Source of the DNA: Pirellulaceae bacterium
GTDB lineage: Bacteria > Planctomycetota > Planctomycetia > Pirellulales > Pirellulaceae
Length of the DNA stretch: 7,250 bases
Assembly: GCA_013002105.1 (NCBI GenBank)
Contig: JABDKS010000429.1
Span: 1 to 7,250 of the forward strand
Direction of reading: 5' to 3'
In this document: in pieces, positions 1 to 6,270 of the stretch
How positions within the stretch are numbered: position 1 is the first letter of the stretch
Layout: each line of letters starts with the position of its first letter
Made by a program: the position numbers and the translations under genes
Notes under the pieces: generated by a model
Database searches by the model: none
Told to the model about the DNA's origin: nothing
The model's input: the letters and a program-made list of their open reading frames with translations, nothing else

Positions 1-218
1 TCGTGGGACATCAGGCTGGCAAATTGCGTATGGTTTTGGTTAGTCCAGGACGGCGATAAACTGTCTACACCGTCCTACACTTGTTCTTGTATATCGGCCT
101 TCGCCGGTCCTTCCCACCCCGTGCCCCCGTTCTTTGACGTGTTCTCCAACCGAAACCTTATCCGTGGCGGCTTGATGAGGACGGGTGCGGATATTTTTTC
201 TCTGATCGGCTGACTGAC
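1..218. other. Upstream region of truB, no identifiable gene
   Basis: No recognisable gene. On the plus strand, frame 3 is open from the window edge to a TAA at 57-59 and could be the last 18 codons of an upstream gene (ending VSPGRR), but I do not recognise the family. Frame 1 is open from base 1 to a TGA at 211-213 and reads as non-protein-like sequence rich in Trp, Cys and Phe. A 7-base perfect inverted repeat, AGGACGG (47-53) and CCGTCCT (70-76), spans the frame 3 stop and could be a weak terminator, though no T-run follows. No convincing promoter or ribosome binding site for truB is visible. Confidence 0.4.
47..76 (+). terminator. Possible weak hairpin at the end of an upstream gene
   Basis: AGGACGG at 47-53 pairs perfectly with CCGTCCT at 70-76 around a 16-base loop. 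It overlaps the TAA at 57-59 that would end a possible partial upstream reading frame. There is no U-tract after the stem, so intrinsic termination is uncertain and the repeat could be chance. Confidence 0.2.
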
Positions 219-1103
219 TTGTTTGGTTTTCTAAATTGTGACAAGCCGCCCGGAATCACTTCACGGGATGTCGTGAACGTGGTTCAACGTCGCTTGCGAC
301 CTGCGAAGATCAAAGTGGGGCACTGCGGTACATTGGATCCGCTGGCCGAAGGCGTTTTGGTGATCGGCGTCGGCGCGGCCGTGCGATTGGTCCCGTATGT
401 CCAACAACAACCCAAGCAATACCGAGGCAAATTCCGACTGGGAGCCTCCAGTGAAACCGGCGATTTAGAAAAAGGGTTTACCGAACACCCCGATTTGCCA
501 ACTCCATCTCTGGATCAACTGCAGTCGGCGCGGCAATCGCTGATCGGATTGATTCAGCAAGTCCCGCCCGCCTATTCCGCCATCTGGGTCGACGGTCAAC
601 GAGCCTACGAACGTGTCCGTCGCGGCGAAGATGTCGAGATGCCGTCACGGCAGGTCATGATTCATGATTTGCAAATCGTCTCGATGAATTATCCCGAATT
701 CGAATTGGACATTGTTTGCGGATCGGGTACCTACATTCGCACACTCGGAATCGACCTGGCACGGGCCGTGGGATCGACCGCCGTCATGACCCATTTGAAA
801 CGTACTGGGGTGGGTGACTTCTCGATCGAGAGTGCTGTCACGATCGACCAATTACGTGACGCTCCATTAGAGCCGTTGCTGTTTCCCCCAATTCGTGCTG
901 TCAGTCATTTGCCGCGATTGGTTGTCGACGAAGACGGCTCGCAGCGGTTGGCCAATGGACTTTGTGTCGAAGGAACACCCAGCGGCGATGTCAATGAACA
1001 GTCGGATGTTGCGGCGGTCAACGAAGTCGGGGAGTTGCGAGCGATACTGCGGCGCAAGTCACGCGGGTGGTGCCCCTACCGAGTCTTTCCGCTGCCAACG
1101 TGA
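219..1103 (+). CDS. truB: tRNA pseudouridine(55) synthase TruB
   Basis: Converts uridine 55 in the T-loop of tRNAs to pseudouridine, in the cytoplasm. The 294-residue protein opens directly with the family start (MFGFLNCDKPPG) and carries the catalytic motif GHCGTLDPLAEGVL at residues 34-47, with D40 as the expected nucleophile. It also has the TGD motif at 80-82, PPAYSAIWVDGQRAYE at 116-131 (family motif with Y119), and the CGSGTYIRTLGIDLA block at 167-181. The C-terminal part, from about residue 230, would be the TruB C-terminal/PUA-like region; it is divergent. The start is TTG at 219: the frame is closed by TGA at 135-137 and no ATG or GTG lies between, so TTG is the only start that keeps the conserved N-terminus (CTG at 210 is less likely). 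No Shine-Dalgarno is visible. It converges on pyrD, with palindromic repeats in the gap. Family length (about 290-315) fits. Confidence 0.96.
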   Translation: MFGFLNCDKPPGITSRDVVNVVQRRLRPAKIKVGHCGTLDPLAEGVLVIGVGAAVRLVPYVQQQPKQYRGKFRLGASSETGDLEKGFTEHPDLPTPSLDQLQSARQSLIGLIQQVPPAYSAIWVDGQRAYERVRRGEDVEMPSRQVMIHDLQIVSMNYPEFELDIVCGSGTYIRTLGIDLARAVGSTAVMTHLKRTGVGDFSIESAVTIDQLRDAPLEPLLFPPIRAVSHLPRLVVDEDGSQRLANGLCVEGTPSGDVNEQSDVAAVNEVGELRAILRRKSRGWCPYRVFPLPT

Positions 1104-1181
1104 CGTTGATCCCCCGAGAGTCAATGAATCCATCACGCGTAGCGAGCGAGCCGCCAAGAACATCCCCATCACCTGTAACCC

Positions 1182-1203
1182 GTAGGCCAGGACCAGTCCT
1201 GGC
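1182..1203 (+). repeat. GTAG-headed palindrome (REP-like), copy 1
   Basis: GTAG at 1182-1185 is followed at once by a perfect 8-base inverted repeat, GCCAGGAC (1186-1193) and GTCCTGGC (1196-1203), with only two bases (CA) between. A GTAG tetranucleotide at the 5' foot of a stem-loop is the known hallmark of bacterial REP elements served by RAYT transposases. Assignment to that class is inference from layout alone. Confidence 0.6.
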
Positions 1204-1256
1204 ACAACTGGCAACCCCGTGCGACCCGGACCTGGCCCGGCACCACTAGCAACCCC

Positions 1257-1278
1257 GTAGGCCAGGACCTGTCCTGGC
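1257..1278 (+). repeat. GTAG-headed palindrome (REP-like), copy 2
   Basis: Same layout as the copy 75 bases upstream: GTAG at 1257-1260, then GCCAGGAC (1261-1268), the two-base spacer CT, and GTCCTGGC (1271-1278). The stem is identical to copy 1 and the orientation is the same. The middle unit (1213-1250) has GTGC in place of GTAG and an imperfect stem, so it looks decayed. Confidence 0.6.
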
Positions 1279-1328
1279 ACGACTGGCATCCCTGTCCGCC
1301 AAGACCCTCCATCACAAACCACAATGCG

Positions 1329-2255
1329 TCAGGGTCGCTGCAGCGTGCCGACCACTTCGGCCACCGATGTCGCATCGAGTTCCGCCAGGGCGTCAGGGAG
1401 TTGGTCGATCAGGCGTGTCGATATGGTGGGGTCGTAATAGTTCGCCGTTCCAATTTGTACCGCGGATGCTCCGGCGACGATGAATTGCATCACGTCATCG
1501 ATGTTGGCGATTCCACCGATACCAATAATCGGAATGTCGACCGCCGATGCGACTTGATGCACACACCTGAGCGCGATCGGCTTGATCGCCGGGCCGCTCA
1601 GACCGCCCATCCCATTGCCCAACATCGGGCGTCGTTTTCGCCAATCGATCGCCATTGCCAGCACCGTGTTGATCAAACAAACCCCATCGGCGCCACCGTC
1701 CGCCGCGCCCTGCGCGATCTGTGCAATGCTGGTCACGTTGGGGGTTAGCTTCGCCAGGATCGGGACGGGGCATTTTTCGCGGGCTGCTGCCACGACGTCA
1801 CGACAGGATGTCGCGTTGGTTCCGAAGTCGATCCCGCCGCTGACGTTTGGGCATGATAGATTCAGCTCGATCGCCGATACACCCGGTTCGTTGCCGACGC
1901 GGTGGGCGAGTTCGACAAAGTCATCTTGGGTGCGACCAGCCACACTGACGACGACCGACGTTCCAATTTCTCGCAAGTACGGCAGATGCTGCTGCAAAAA
2001 TGCGTCGACGCCATCGTTGTCCAGCCCGATCGCGTTGAGCAATCCCGCGGAGGTTTCGACGGTTCTCCACGGAGCGTTGCCGATGCGTGGTTCGGCGGTG
2101 ATCGTTTTGGGCAGCACACCACCGATTCGCGAAACATTGACGATCCCTTGCATTTCGCGGGCGTAACCAAAGGTGCCCGATGCCACCATGATCGGATTCT
2201 TGAGCTTCAATCGACCCAGCGAGACGGACAAGTCGATCTTGGTGGCGGCATTCAT
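1329..2255 (-). CDS. pyrD: Dihydroorotate dehydrogenase, class 1B catalytic subunit
   Basis: Oxidises dihydroorotate to orotate, the fourth step of pyrimidine synthesis, using FMN. The 308-residue TIM barrel shows the N-terminal NPIMVASGTFGY (20-31), the catalytic loop ELNLSCPNV (130-138) with Cys135 as the base, K169 in AKLTPNV, the GGLSGPAIKP signature (217-226), and the phosphate-binding GIGGI (245-249) and GASAVQIGTA (262-271). The active-site cysteine marks class 1 (class 2 enzymes have serine). The AMAID...GGLSGPAIKP block points to class 1B, the NAD-linked form that normally works with the iron-sulfur/FAD subunit PyrK, which is not in this window. Start is ATG at 2255, with TAA in frame upstream. 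No clear Shine-Dalgarno. It lies 168 bases downstream of coaB on the same strand; a 15-base-period array lies just upstream. Length is normal. Confidence 0.96.
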   Translation of the reverse strand: MNAATKIDLSVSLGRLKLKNPIMVASGTFGYAREMQGIVNVSRIGGVLPKTITAEPRIGNAPWRTVETSAGLLNAIGLDNDGVDAFLQQHLPYLREIGTSVVVSVAGRTQDDFVELAHRVGNEPGVSAIELNLSCPNVSGGIDFGTNATSCRDVVAAAREKCPVPILAKLTPNVTSIAQIAQGAADGGADGVCLINTVLAMAIDWRKRRPMLGNGMGGLSGPAIKPIALRCVHQVASAVDIPIIGIGGIANIDDVMQFIVAGASAVQIGTANYYDPTISTRLIDQLPDALAELDATSVAEVVGTLQRP

Positions 2256-2309
2256 TGCGAGATAGTGGTTGGAGAATTGGTTCGAATGATCGTTGGATTC
2301 TGCAAATTA

Positions 2310-2389
2310 CGGTTCGTCGACTTTCGGTTCGTCAGAGTGCGAGTCATCAACGTGCGAATCAACAATGTGCGAATCATCAAAGTGTCTGG
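2310..2389 (-). repeat. Tandem array, 15-base period, upstream of pyrD
   Basis: Between coaB and pyrD, plus-strand units of exactly 15 bases run 2330-2344, 2345-2359, 2360-2374 and 2375-2389 (for example CATCAACGTGCGAAT and CAACAATGTGCGAAT). The period continues to the left, where CGGTTCGTC occurs at 2310-2318 and again at 2325-2333. In pyrD sense the consensus is about ATTCGCACGTTGATG. The array ends 55 bases before the pyrD start, so it lies in the promoter or leader region. It is not part of either flanking gene: in the pyrD frame a TAA closes the region. Confidence 0.7.
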
Positions 2390-2414
2390 GCCCTGCAGTT
2401 TGCCCGCTAGGGCC
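2389..2414 (-). terminator. Possible hairpin downstream of coaB
   Basis: GGCCCT (2389-2394) pairs with AGGGCC (2409-2414) around a 14-base loop, starting about 10 bases after the coaB stop on the minus strand. A nested GCCC/GGGC pair is an alternative fold. No T-run follows, so it may be an attenuating structure or simply chance; coaB and pyrD could still be co-transcribed. Confidence 0.2.
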
Positions 2415-2423
2415 ATCGATCAT

Positions 2424-3062
2424 TCAATCCTGTTTTAAAACCAGGCGATCATGAATGTGGAACATCAACTCGTCAGCGACGTGCATTTTGTCGCCGTTAA
2501 TCGAAGCGATCACATCGCCGATCGGGTCAAGCAGTTCCACGTCGTTGTCAGAGGCATCGATCGCTTGAGGTCCGTTGCTGACCATCAAGTCGCAGCACTT
2601 TTTTTGCAGTTTGACTGTCGCGCGGAACCGTCGGTCCTCCGTCTCCAGCGCGAATCCAACCACCCACTGATCCGAGCGTTTGTTCTGACCGAGCATCGCG
2701 ACGACGTCCGGCGTTTCGATCAATTCCAGCACAAGCGGTTGTCCCGTCTTGGCGATCTTGTCGGTCTTCACATACCGCGGCATGTAGTCGCACGGAGCCG
2801 CGGCACCAATGGCGCCATCGCATTGATCAAAGATCTTCTTGGCCGACGCCAACATCTCGTCGGTCGTCAACACCGACACGACGTCCGCGCCGGCAGGGTA
2901 ATCGACGGCCACCGGTCCACTAATGACAACAACCTCGTGACCCAGACGGAGCGCCGCGTCGGCTAATGCTGCTCCCATTCGACCGCTCGACGCGTTGGTC
3001 AAGTAACGCACGGGATCGAGATACTGACGCGTCGGACCGGATGTAATCAGAATGCGCGACAC
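2424..3062 (-). CDS. coaB: Stand-alone phosphopantothenate-cysteine ligase (CoaB)
   Basis: Joins cysteine to 4'-phosphopantothenate using a nucleotide (CTP in most bacteria), in coenzyme A synthesis. The 212-residue protein matches only the CoaB half of the common CoaBC fusion. It shows ILITSGPTRQYLDPVR (4-19), TNASSGRMG (22-30; N23 aligns with E. coli CoaBC N210), ISGP (47-50), AAAPCDYMP (87-95; D92 aligns with D279), K102 (aligns with K289), and VVGFALET (134-141). The usual AAVADYRP has become AAAPCDYMP. No CoaC decarboxylase domain is fused or adjacent, so CoaC must be encoded elsewhere. Start is GTG at 3062, which keeps the conserved first strand. It begins 10 bases after the stop of the TerB-like gene, suggesting one transcript, and pyrD follows 168 bases downstream. 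Confidence 0.93.
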   Translation of the reverse strand: MSRILITSGPTRQYLDPVRYLTNASSGRMGAALADAALRLGHEVVVISGPVAVDYPAGADVVSVLTTDEMLASAKKIFDQCDGAIGAAAPCDYMPRYVKTDKIAKTGQPLVLELIETPDVVAMLGQNKRSDQWVVGFALETEDRRFRATVKLQKKCCDLMVSNGPQAIDASDNDVELLDPIGDVIASINGDKMHVADELMFHIHDRLVLKQD

Positions 3063-3072
3063 AGCAACCAGA

Positions 3073-3435
3073 CTATTTTTTCAAAGTCTCTGCGATCAGA
3101 CGATCTAAGTGTTTTTTGTCCAAATCCATTTTCACTGCCGCGAGCGCAAAGAGACGCTTCTCACCTTCTTCCAGCCGACCATCGGCGGCCATCATTCGAA
3201 TCAAGTCACACATCAACTCTTCGCGTGCCGCTTGACTGTTGGGCAATTCCAATGCCGCATCGTCGCTCAAACCGAACTCGATCGCTTTTTGTAAATCAAT
3301 CGCGGTCAAACCGAGCTCCGCACACCGGTCGGCAACCATGTTGACTTCGCGCTCGCCAATCGACCCGTCGGCCATCGCCATCACGACCAAGTTACGAAGG
3401 TGCCGTTGCTGTTTTGTGTTTTTGTCGTCTGTCAT
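3073..3435 (-). CDS. TerB-like helical protein of unknown role
   Basis: A 120-residue, soluble, probably all-helical protein without signal peptide or membrane segment. It resembles the TerB/tellurite-resistance-like domain: two related halves each carry an acidic loop, ADGSIGEREV near residues 22-31 and ADGRLEEGEK near residues 87-96. In TerB-family proteins such Asp/Glu clusters can bind metal. The function is not known, and no other tellurite-resistance gene is nearby, so a resistance role is not implied. The ATG at 3435 (MTDDKNTKQQ) is chosen because the domain begins soon after it. The frame stays open to an ATG at 3579, but that 48-residue extension translates a 14-base tandem array and looks spurious. 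Its TAG stop is 10 bases before coaB, so the two are probably co-transcribed. Confidence 0.75.
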   Translation of the reverse strand: MTDDKNTKQQRHLRNLVVMAMADGSIGEREVNMVADRCAELGLTAIDLQKAIEFGLSDDAALELPNSQAAREELMCDLIRMMAADGRLEEGEKRLFALAAVKMDLDKKHLDRLIAETLKK

Positions 3436-3496
3436 AGTGCCGCTGAGTTTACCCTGGCCCCCCCGATCACGGAAGACGACGTGGCGAAATGGCCAG

Positions 3497-3595
3497 ATGC
3501 CCAACTCATTCGGCGCAGTTCCATTGGCCCAGCTCAAATGTGCCAGTTCGTTTGGCCCAAGACGTGCGGCCCAGAACATTCGGCCCAGGGCTCAA
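3497..3595. repeat. Tandem array, 14-base period, upstream of the TerB-like gene
   Basis: About seven degenerate units in a row between the SH3 gene and the TerB-like gene: 3497-3510, 3511-3525 (15 bases), 3526-3539, 3540-3553, 3554-3567, 3568-3581 and 3582-3595. Clear examples are GGCCCAAGACGTGC, GGCCCAGAACATTC and GGCCCAGGGCTCAA. The GGCCCAG half is better kept than the other half. Because 14 is not a multiple of three, the array is unlikely to be coding. It ends 61 bases before the chosen ATG of the TerB-like gene. Confidence 0.7.
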
Positions 3596-3603
3596 CTAGC
3601 GAC

Positions 3604-3617
3604 CCGCGGCATCGCGG
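3604..3617 (-). terminator. Small hairpin downstream of the SH3 gene
   Basis: CCGCG (3604-3608), loop GCAT, CGCGG (3613-3617) form a perfect five-pair stem about 70 bases past the stop of the SH3-domain gene on the minus strand. There is no T-run, so a role in termination is only a possibility. The rest of 3596-3688 holds nothing I can identify. Confidence 0.25.
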
Positions 3618-3688
3618 ATTGGGCGATGCATCGTTCTTAGACAACGCACGGCATGCTGGGAGACCACTATCAACAACCGGGGGAACGA

Positions 3689-5701
3689 CTATCGACGCGT
3701 TCGCAACGCTTCGCTGGCCAAAATGTGCGGTGTGTTCAGCCCCTGCACAAATCCCTGCTGGCCCGATACATCGATGTGGCTATTGATGTGATGGCGCAGA
3801 TTCACGCCGGGTGCCGGCGTGATGTAAGCGATCGTGTTGCCGACGTTGTCCGTCAATGCAAACGGCGGACTGTTCTCGCGGGCTGAATAGACCTGCACCA
3901 GGTAGCCCGAAGCCGTTGGTCCCTGCGGAATCGTGGGCATCTGTGTCGCCACGCCTTGAGGCATGGGGGCTGCCGCACCCTGCGGTGACAGTTGATCGAC
4001 CGCCATCTGGGCGACGCCATTGGGAGCGGTCGCTGATTGAATCGGCATAATCGCCGTGGCAGGCATGACCGACAGACCGGCTCCCGCGACGCGTTGATGC
4101 GGCTGCGTTTGTCCATCACGACGCGACGCGACGCGTTGATATTGGCCGACGCGTTCGCTTAGCAGTCGAGCGCGGGCGGCGGTCAAATCATCCGTCGATG
4201 TTTGCACCATCCGGTTTGCAGCGTCGGCAATCGGTTGTGTCTCGATCGCCGTCGCAGTGTTTGCCATTAATCGCGACAGCATTAGATGCAGTTGTTCGAC
4301 ATCCGCTGTACTCGCTTCCGCTTCGATCGCCGCAATCGCTTCTGCCGTGGGCATTGTGGCCGCCGCGACCCGTGCCGTTTGTGGTGCGAACGTGATTGGC
4401 TCTTGGCCGCCCACCTGCTGAATCGCGCCGTTAGGAAATCGGTTGGTGCCAGGCGGTGCCAACGACGGTGGCAAGTTCTGTCGTGCCGCACCGATGATCC
4501 AATTTTGTTCATTCGCCGGTTCGGCCGCTCGCGGTGCTGCCGCGGATCCAGAAGCACCAATTTCGATCAATCGTGGACGCGATACAAAATCGGCTGCCGC
4601 GAGTCGTGGTTCGCTGCGCGTCGGTGCCGTCGCATCGGCGACCGATGCCGTCGCGTGATGCGCAGGGCCAGTGTGTGTTTGGGAGATTGAATCTTCGACC
4701 GCTTGCCGCACCGGATTGTTTTCCCAACTGGGACTCAATCCACTGCCCACCGCACCGGCTTGGTTGGTCGGTGAGGACTGTTGCGCCGTTACGGCAGCCT
4801 GAGGTGCAGCGCTCAAGACCGGTTGGTCACCGTTGTCCAGCGGCTGCAGCCGACCGGGATTGCGACGTGATGATTCGATGCCAACGGTACCACCGGCGGT
4901 ACGGATTGGCGCTGGAGTGGGCGTGTTGACCGATGCCGTGTGATCACCCACATGGTGTAATACCGATGGGCCCAGATCTTCGGTTTGTAGGGCGTCAACT
5001 GCGGATTGGGTATCGGCTGTACGTGCTTGCGAAGTGTTGTGCTGCGCTATGCGTTGCTGCTGTGACGAGTCGACCGATCCGGTTGGGGCGCGTTGCCCAC
5101 CTTGCCGTTGAACGGTCGCGATCAGCTCTTCGGCCGTTCGGACAATTTGGTCGCGATGGACCCAGCGAAATTCGCCCGACGGCGGCACGATGCGATACCA
5201 CAATTGCGGACCATCGGGACCTTCGCGCTCGCTGCGGCCAATGATCGTGACAGGTTCACCCTGGGCCAGTTGCACTTGCCAGCGATAGCGTTTGGCGCGA
5301 CCCAGATGAGTTCCAATCCAAGCAACCGTGCGGTCTTCGATCACGGTACCACTTTCGCCACCCTGGTCAGCTTGAACAGTCGACGCCGGTATCCAGCAAA
5401 AGCTTTCACTCGGCGGTCGTACACCCAACCAACCATCCGCCGTTTCGACGTAGACATCCAATTCCTGACCATGACGCAGCGGATCGGTCCGATAGTATTC
5501 TTCGCTCGGACCGCACCGCGTGTAGGCTTCTTCGTATGCGACCAGAACCGTATACGGATCACTGGACAAACCCTGCTGCGCATCAGTGTTCTCCTGCGCG
5601 TTGGTATCGTGCGGCACCATGCAAACGGCAAAGACCGCCAATGCAGCAGTCGTCAGCAGGGATCGGACGGAGATCAAAACAGGACGTTCGGCCGTTTTCA
5701 T
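3689..5701 (-). CDS. Secreted SH3-domain protein with planctomycete-type architecture
   Basis: A 670-residue protein probably exported to the periplasm or cell surface; the molecular role is unknown. Residues 1-35 look like a signal peptide (basic start, hydrophobic core about 14-29, likely cut after TNA at 33-35). Residues 50-110 form a bacterial SH3-like domain (YTRCGPSEEYYRT, then PPSESFCWIPA). Residues 120-187 form a second (WYRIVPPSGEFRWVHRDQI). A long Ala/Gln/Pro/Thr-rich, probably disordered stretch runs about 200-460, then a helical segment at 466-530 and a second low-complexity linker. A C-terminal domain (600-670) contains PPFALTDNVGNTIAYITPAPGVNLRHH and a GQQGFV turn, a pattern I associate with conserved planctomycete SH3 proteins. 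The ATG at 5701 is preferred over one at 5836 because it starts directly before the signal peptide; a weak AGAG lies 12 bases upstream. It is divergent from the 6271 gene and 253 bases from the TerB-like gene. Confidence 0.85.
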   Translation of the reverse strand: MKTAERPVLISVRSLLTTAALAVFAVCMVPHDTNAQENTDAQQGLSSDPYTVLVAYEEAYTRCGPSEEYYRTDPLRHGQELDVYVETADGWLGVRPPSESFCWIPASTVQADQGGESGTVIEDRTVAWIGTHLGRAKRYRWQVQLAQGEPVTIIGRSEREGPDGPQLWYRIVPPSGEFRWVHRDQIVRTAEELIATVQRQGGQRAPTGSVDSSQQQRIAQHNTSQARTADTQSAVDALQTEDLGPSVLHHVGDHTASVNTPTPAPIRTAGGTVGIESSRRNPGRLQPLDNGDQPVLSAAPQAAVTAQQSSPTNQAGAVGSGLSPSWENNPVRQAVEDSISQTHTGPAHHATASVADATAPTRSEPRLAAADFVSRPRLIEIGASGSAAAPRAAEPANEQNWIIGAARQNLPPSLAPPGTNRFPNGAIQQVGGQEPITFAPQTARVAAATMPTAEAIAAIEAEASTADVEQLHLMLSRLMANTATAIETQPIADAANRMVQTSTDDLTAARARLLSERVGQYQRVASRRDGQTQPHQRVAGAGLSVMPATAIMPIQSATAPNGVAQMAVDQLSPQGAAAPMPQGVATQMPTIPQGPTASGYLVQVYSARENSPPFALTDNVGNTIAYITPAPGVNLRHHINSHIDVSGQQGFVQGLNTPHILASEALRTRR

Positions 5702-5897
5702 CGCAAAAATTTCTCTGACAGCAAAGGGAACGCTGGGCCGATCACGCGACAATGTGCGAACGGCTTTTGGGCAGCGCAAGCTTTCCATTTGGTCGATACC
5801 GAACCAGCGGCCACCAGCACAAGATGAATCGTGCAAGACGACCGACGCACAGATCGCACCGGTTCGTCATTTTCAGAATCCAACCAGGGCATGAACT

Positions 5898-5935
5898 AAC
5901 GGGAAACCGGCATGGTTGCGTCTTCACGTCCCGTT
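5898..5935. promoter_or_regulatory. Inverted repeat in the divergent region
   Basis: AACGGGA (5898-5904) is the exact reverse complement of TCCCGTT (5929-5935), with a 24-base interval that contains a nested AACC/GGTT pair (AACCGGCATGGTT). It sits about 200 bases from the SH3 gene start and 335 from the other gene. It could be a regulator site or a small RNA structure; seven base pairs is weak evidence and chance is possible. Confidence 0.2.
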
Positions 5936-6033
5936 CGGGTAGCGTCGCAGCGGACTACCAGATAACACTCGCTCTGCAAGAACCGTCTCTCGGGGCCGCA
6001 GAGGGCACGTCATCCTGCTGGCCCACTGCCAGA

Positions 6034-6078
6034 ATTTTGCACGGTCGGATCTTGCACGATCGGATTTTGCAAGTGCTT
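6034..6078 (+). repeat. Tandem array, 15-base period, three units
   Basis: Three adjoining 15-base units: ATTTTGCACGGTCGG (6034-6048), ATCTTGCACGATCGG (6049-6063) and ATTTTGCAAGTGCTT (6064-6078). The first two differ at only two positions; the third keeps the first eight bases. The array lies about 190 bases upstream of the amidohydrolase-family gene. The ATT..GCACG core resembles the 15-base repeat upstream of pyrD read in pyrD sense (ATTCGCACGTTGATG). Confidence 0.7.
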
Positions 6079-6270
6079 ATCAAGTTCGTCGCTGAATCAC
6101 CCATGGCTTTGCTGGCAAAGGGGTTCCAGATCAGCGTTTACGCTCGACCAAGTCGACTCGTAGACTCCCAATACGGGTCCAACGTTTAGCTCGCGCTGAT
6201 GTTGTCTCCCCGTTTCGCAAGATGATTCACCGTCGCTGTTCATTTGTCCCATTTTTATTGACGCTCCATC

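Larger units (their letters stand above)
1151..1320. repeat. Cluster of about 37-base palindromic repeats between convergent genes
   Basis: Three head-to-tail units of 36, 38 and 37 bases (1177-1212, 1213-1250, 1251-1287) plus a truncated fourth start (from 1288) fill the gap between the 3' ends of truB and pyrD. Each unit begins AACCC or AACCCC, then G-T-A-G or G-T-G-C, a palindrome, and a tail like CACNACTGGC. Units 1 and 3 are nearly identical, while unit 2 is more diverged with GC-rich changes. The cluster is bracketed by near-direct repeats starting CCGCCAAGA at 1151 and 1296, each followed by an ATCAC a few bases later. The hairpins may also act as bidirectional terminators for truB and pyrD; there is no T-run, so that is inference. 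Confidence 0.8.
5702..6270. other. Divergent intergenic region
   Basis: This 569-base gap separates the SH3-domain gene (minus) from the amidohydrolase-family gene (plus) and must hold promoters for both, though I cannot point to convincing -35/-10 pairs. Several reading frames cross it, one of 145 codons on the plus strand from 5752, but they show no family resemblance and overlap the SH3 gene's leader, so I treat them as non-coding. It contains a seven-base inverted repeat at 5898-5935 and a three-unit 15-base array at 6034-6078. No RNA gene is recognisable. Confidence 0.6.

Noticed and set aside
1..213. Frame 1, open from the window edge to base 213, as the end of an upstream gene
   Set aside because: Its composition (many Trp, Cys, Phe, Pro) is not protein-like and no motif is recognisable; it may be open by chance.
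1059..1375. Two minus-strand frames (1059-1322 and 1169-1375) encoding repeated VVPGQVLAYG-like peptides
   Set aside because: They are translations of the palindromic repeat cluster between truB and pyrD; frames shift between units of 36-38 bases and no family is recognisable.
1902..2438. 178-codon plus-strand frame overlapping pyrD
   Set aside because: Mostly the antisense of pyrD, and its tail (VRVINVRINNVRII) is the 15-base array translated.
3436..3579. 48-residue N-terminal extension of the TerB-like gene
   Set aside because: It reads through the 14-base-period array (LGPNELAHLSWANG...) and the TerB-like domain starts well after the ATG at 3435.
3497..3595. CRISPR array
   Set aside because: Units of 14 bases adjoin directly with no unique spacers, and no cas gene is nearby; the same applies to the other arrays.
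4286..5827. Several plus-strand frames of 130-244 codons opposite the SH3 gene
   Set aside because: They are antisense shadows of a biased Ala/Gln/Pro-rich gene and show no recognisable motif.
5702..5836. 45-residue N-terminal extension of the SH3 gene from an ATG at 5836
   Set aside because: It would place a hydrophilic stretch ahead of a good signal peptide; the ATG at 5701 starts directly before it.
5752..6189. 145-codon plus-strand frame in the divergent region
   Set aside because: No resemblance to known families; it contains a RILH repeat that is only the translation of the 15-base array.
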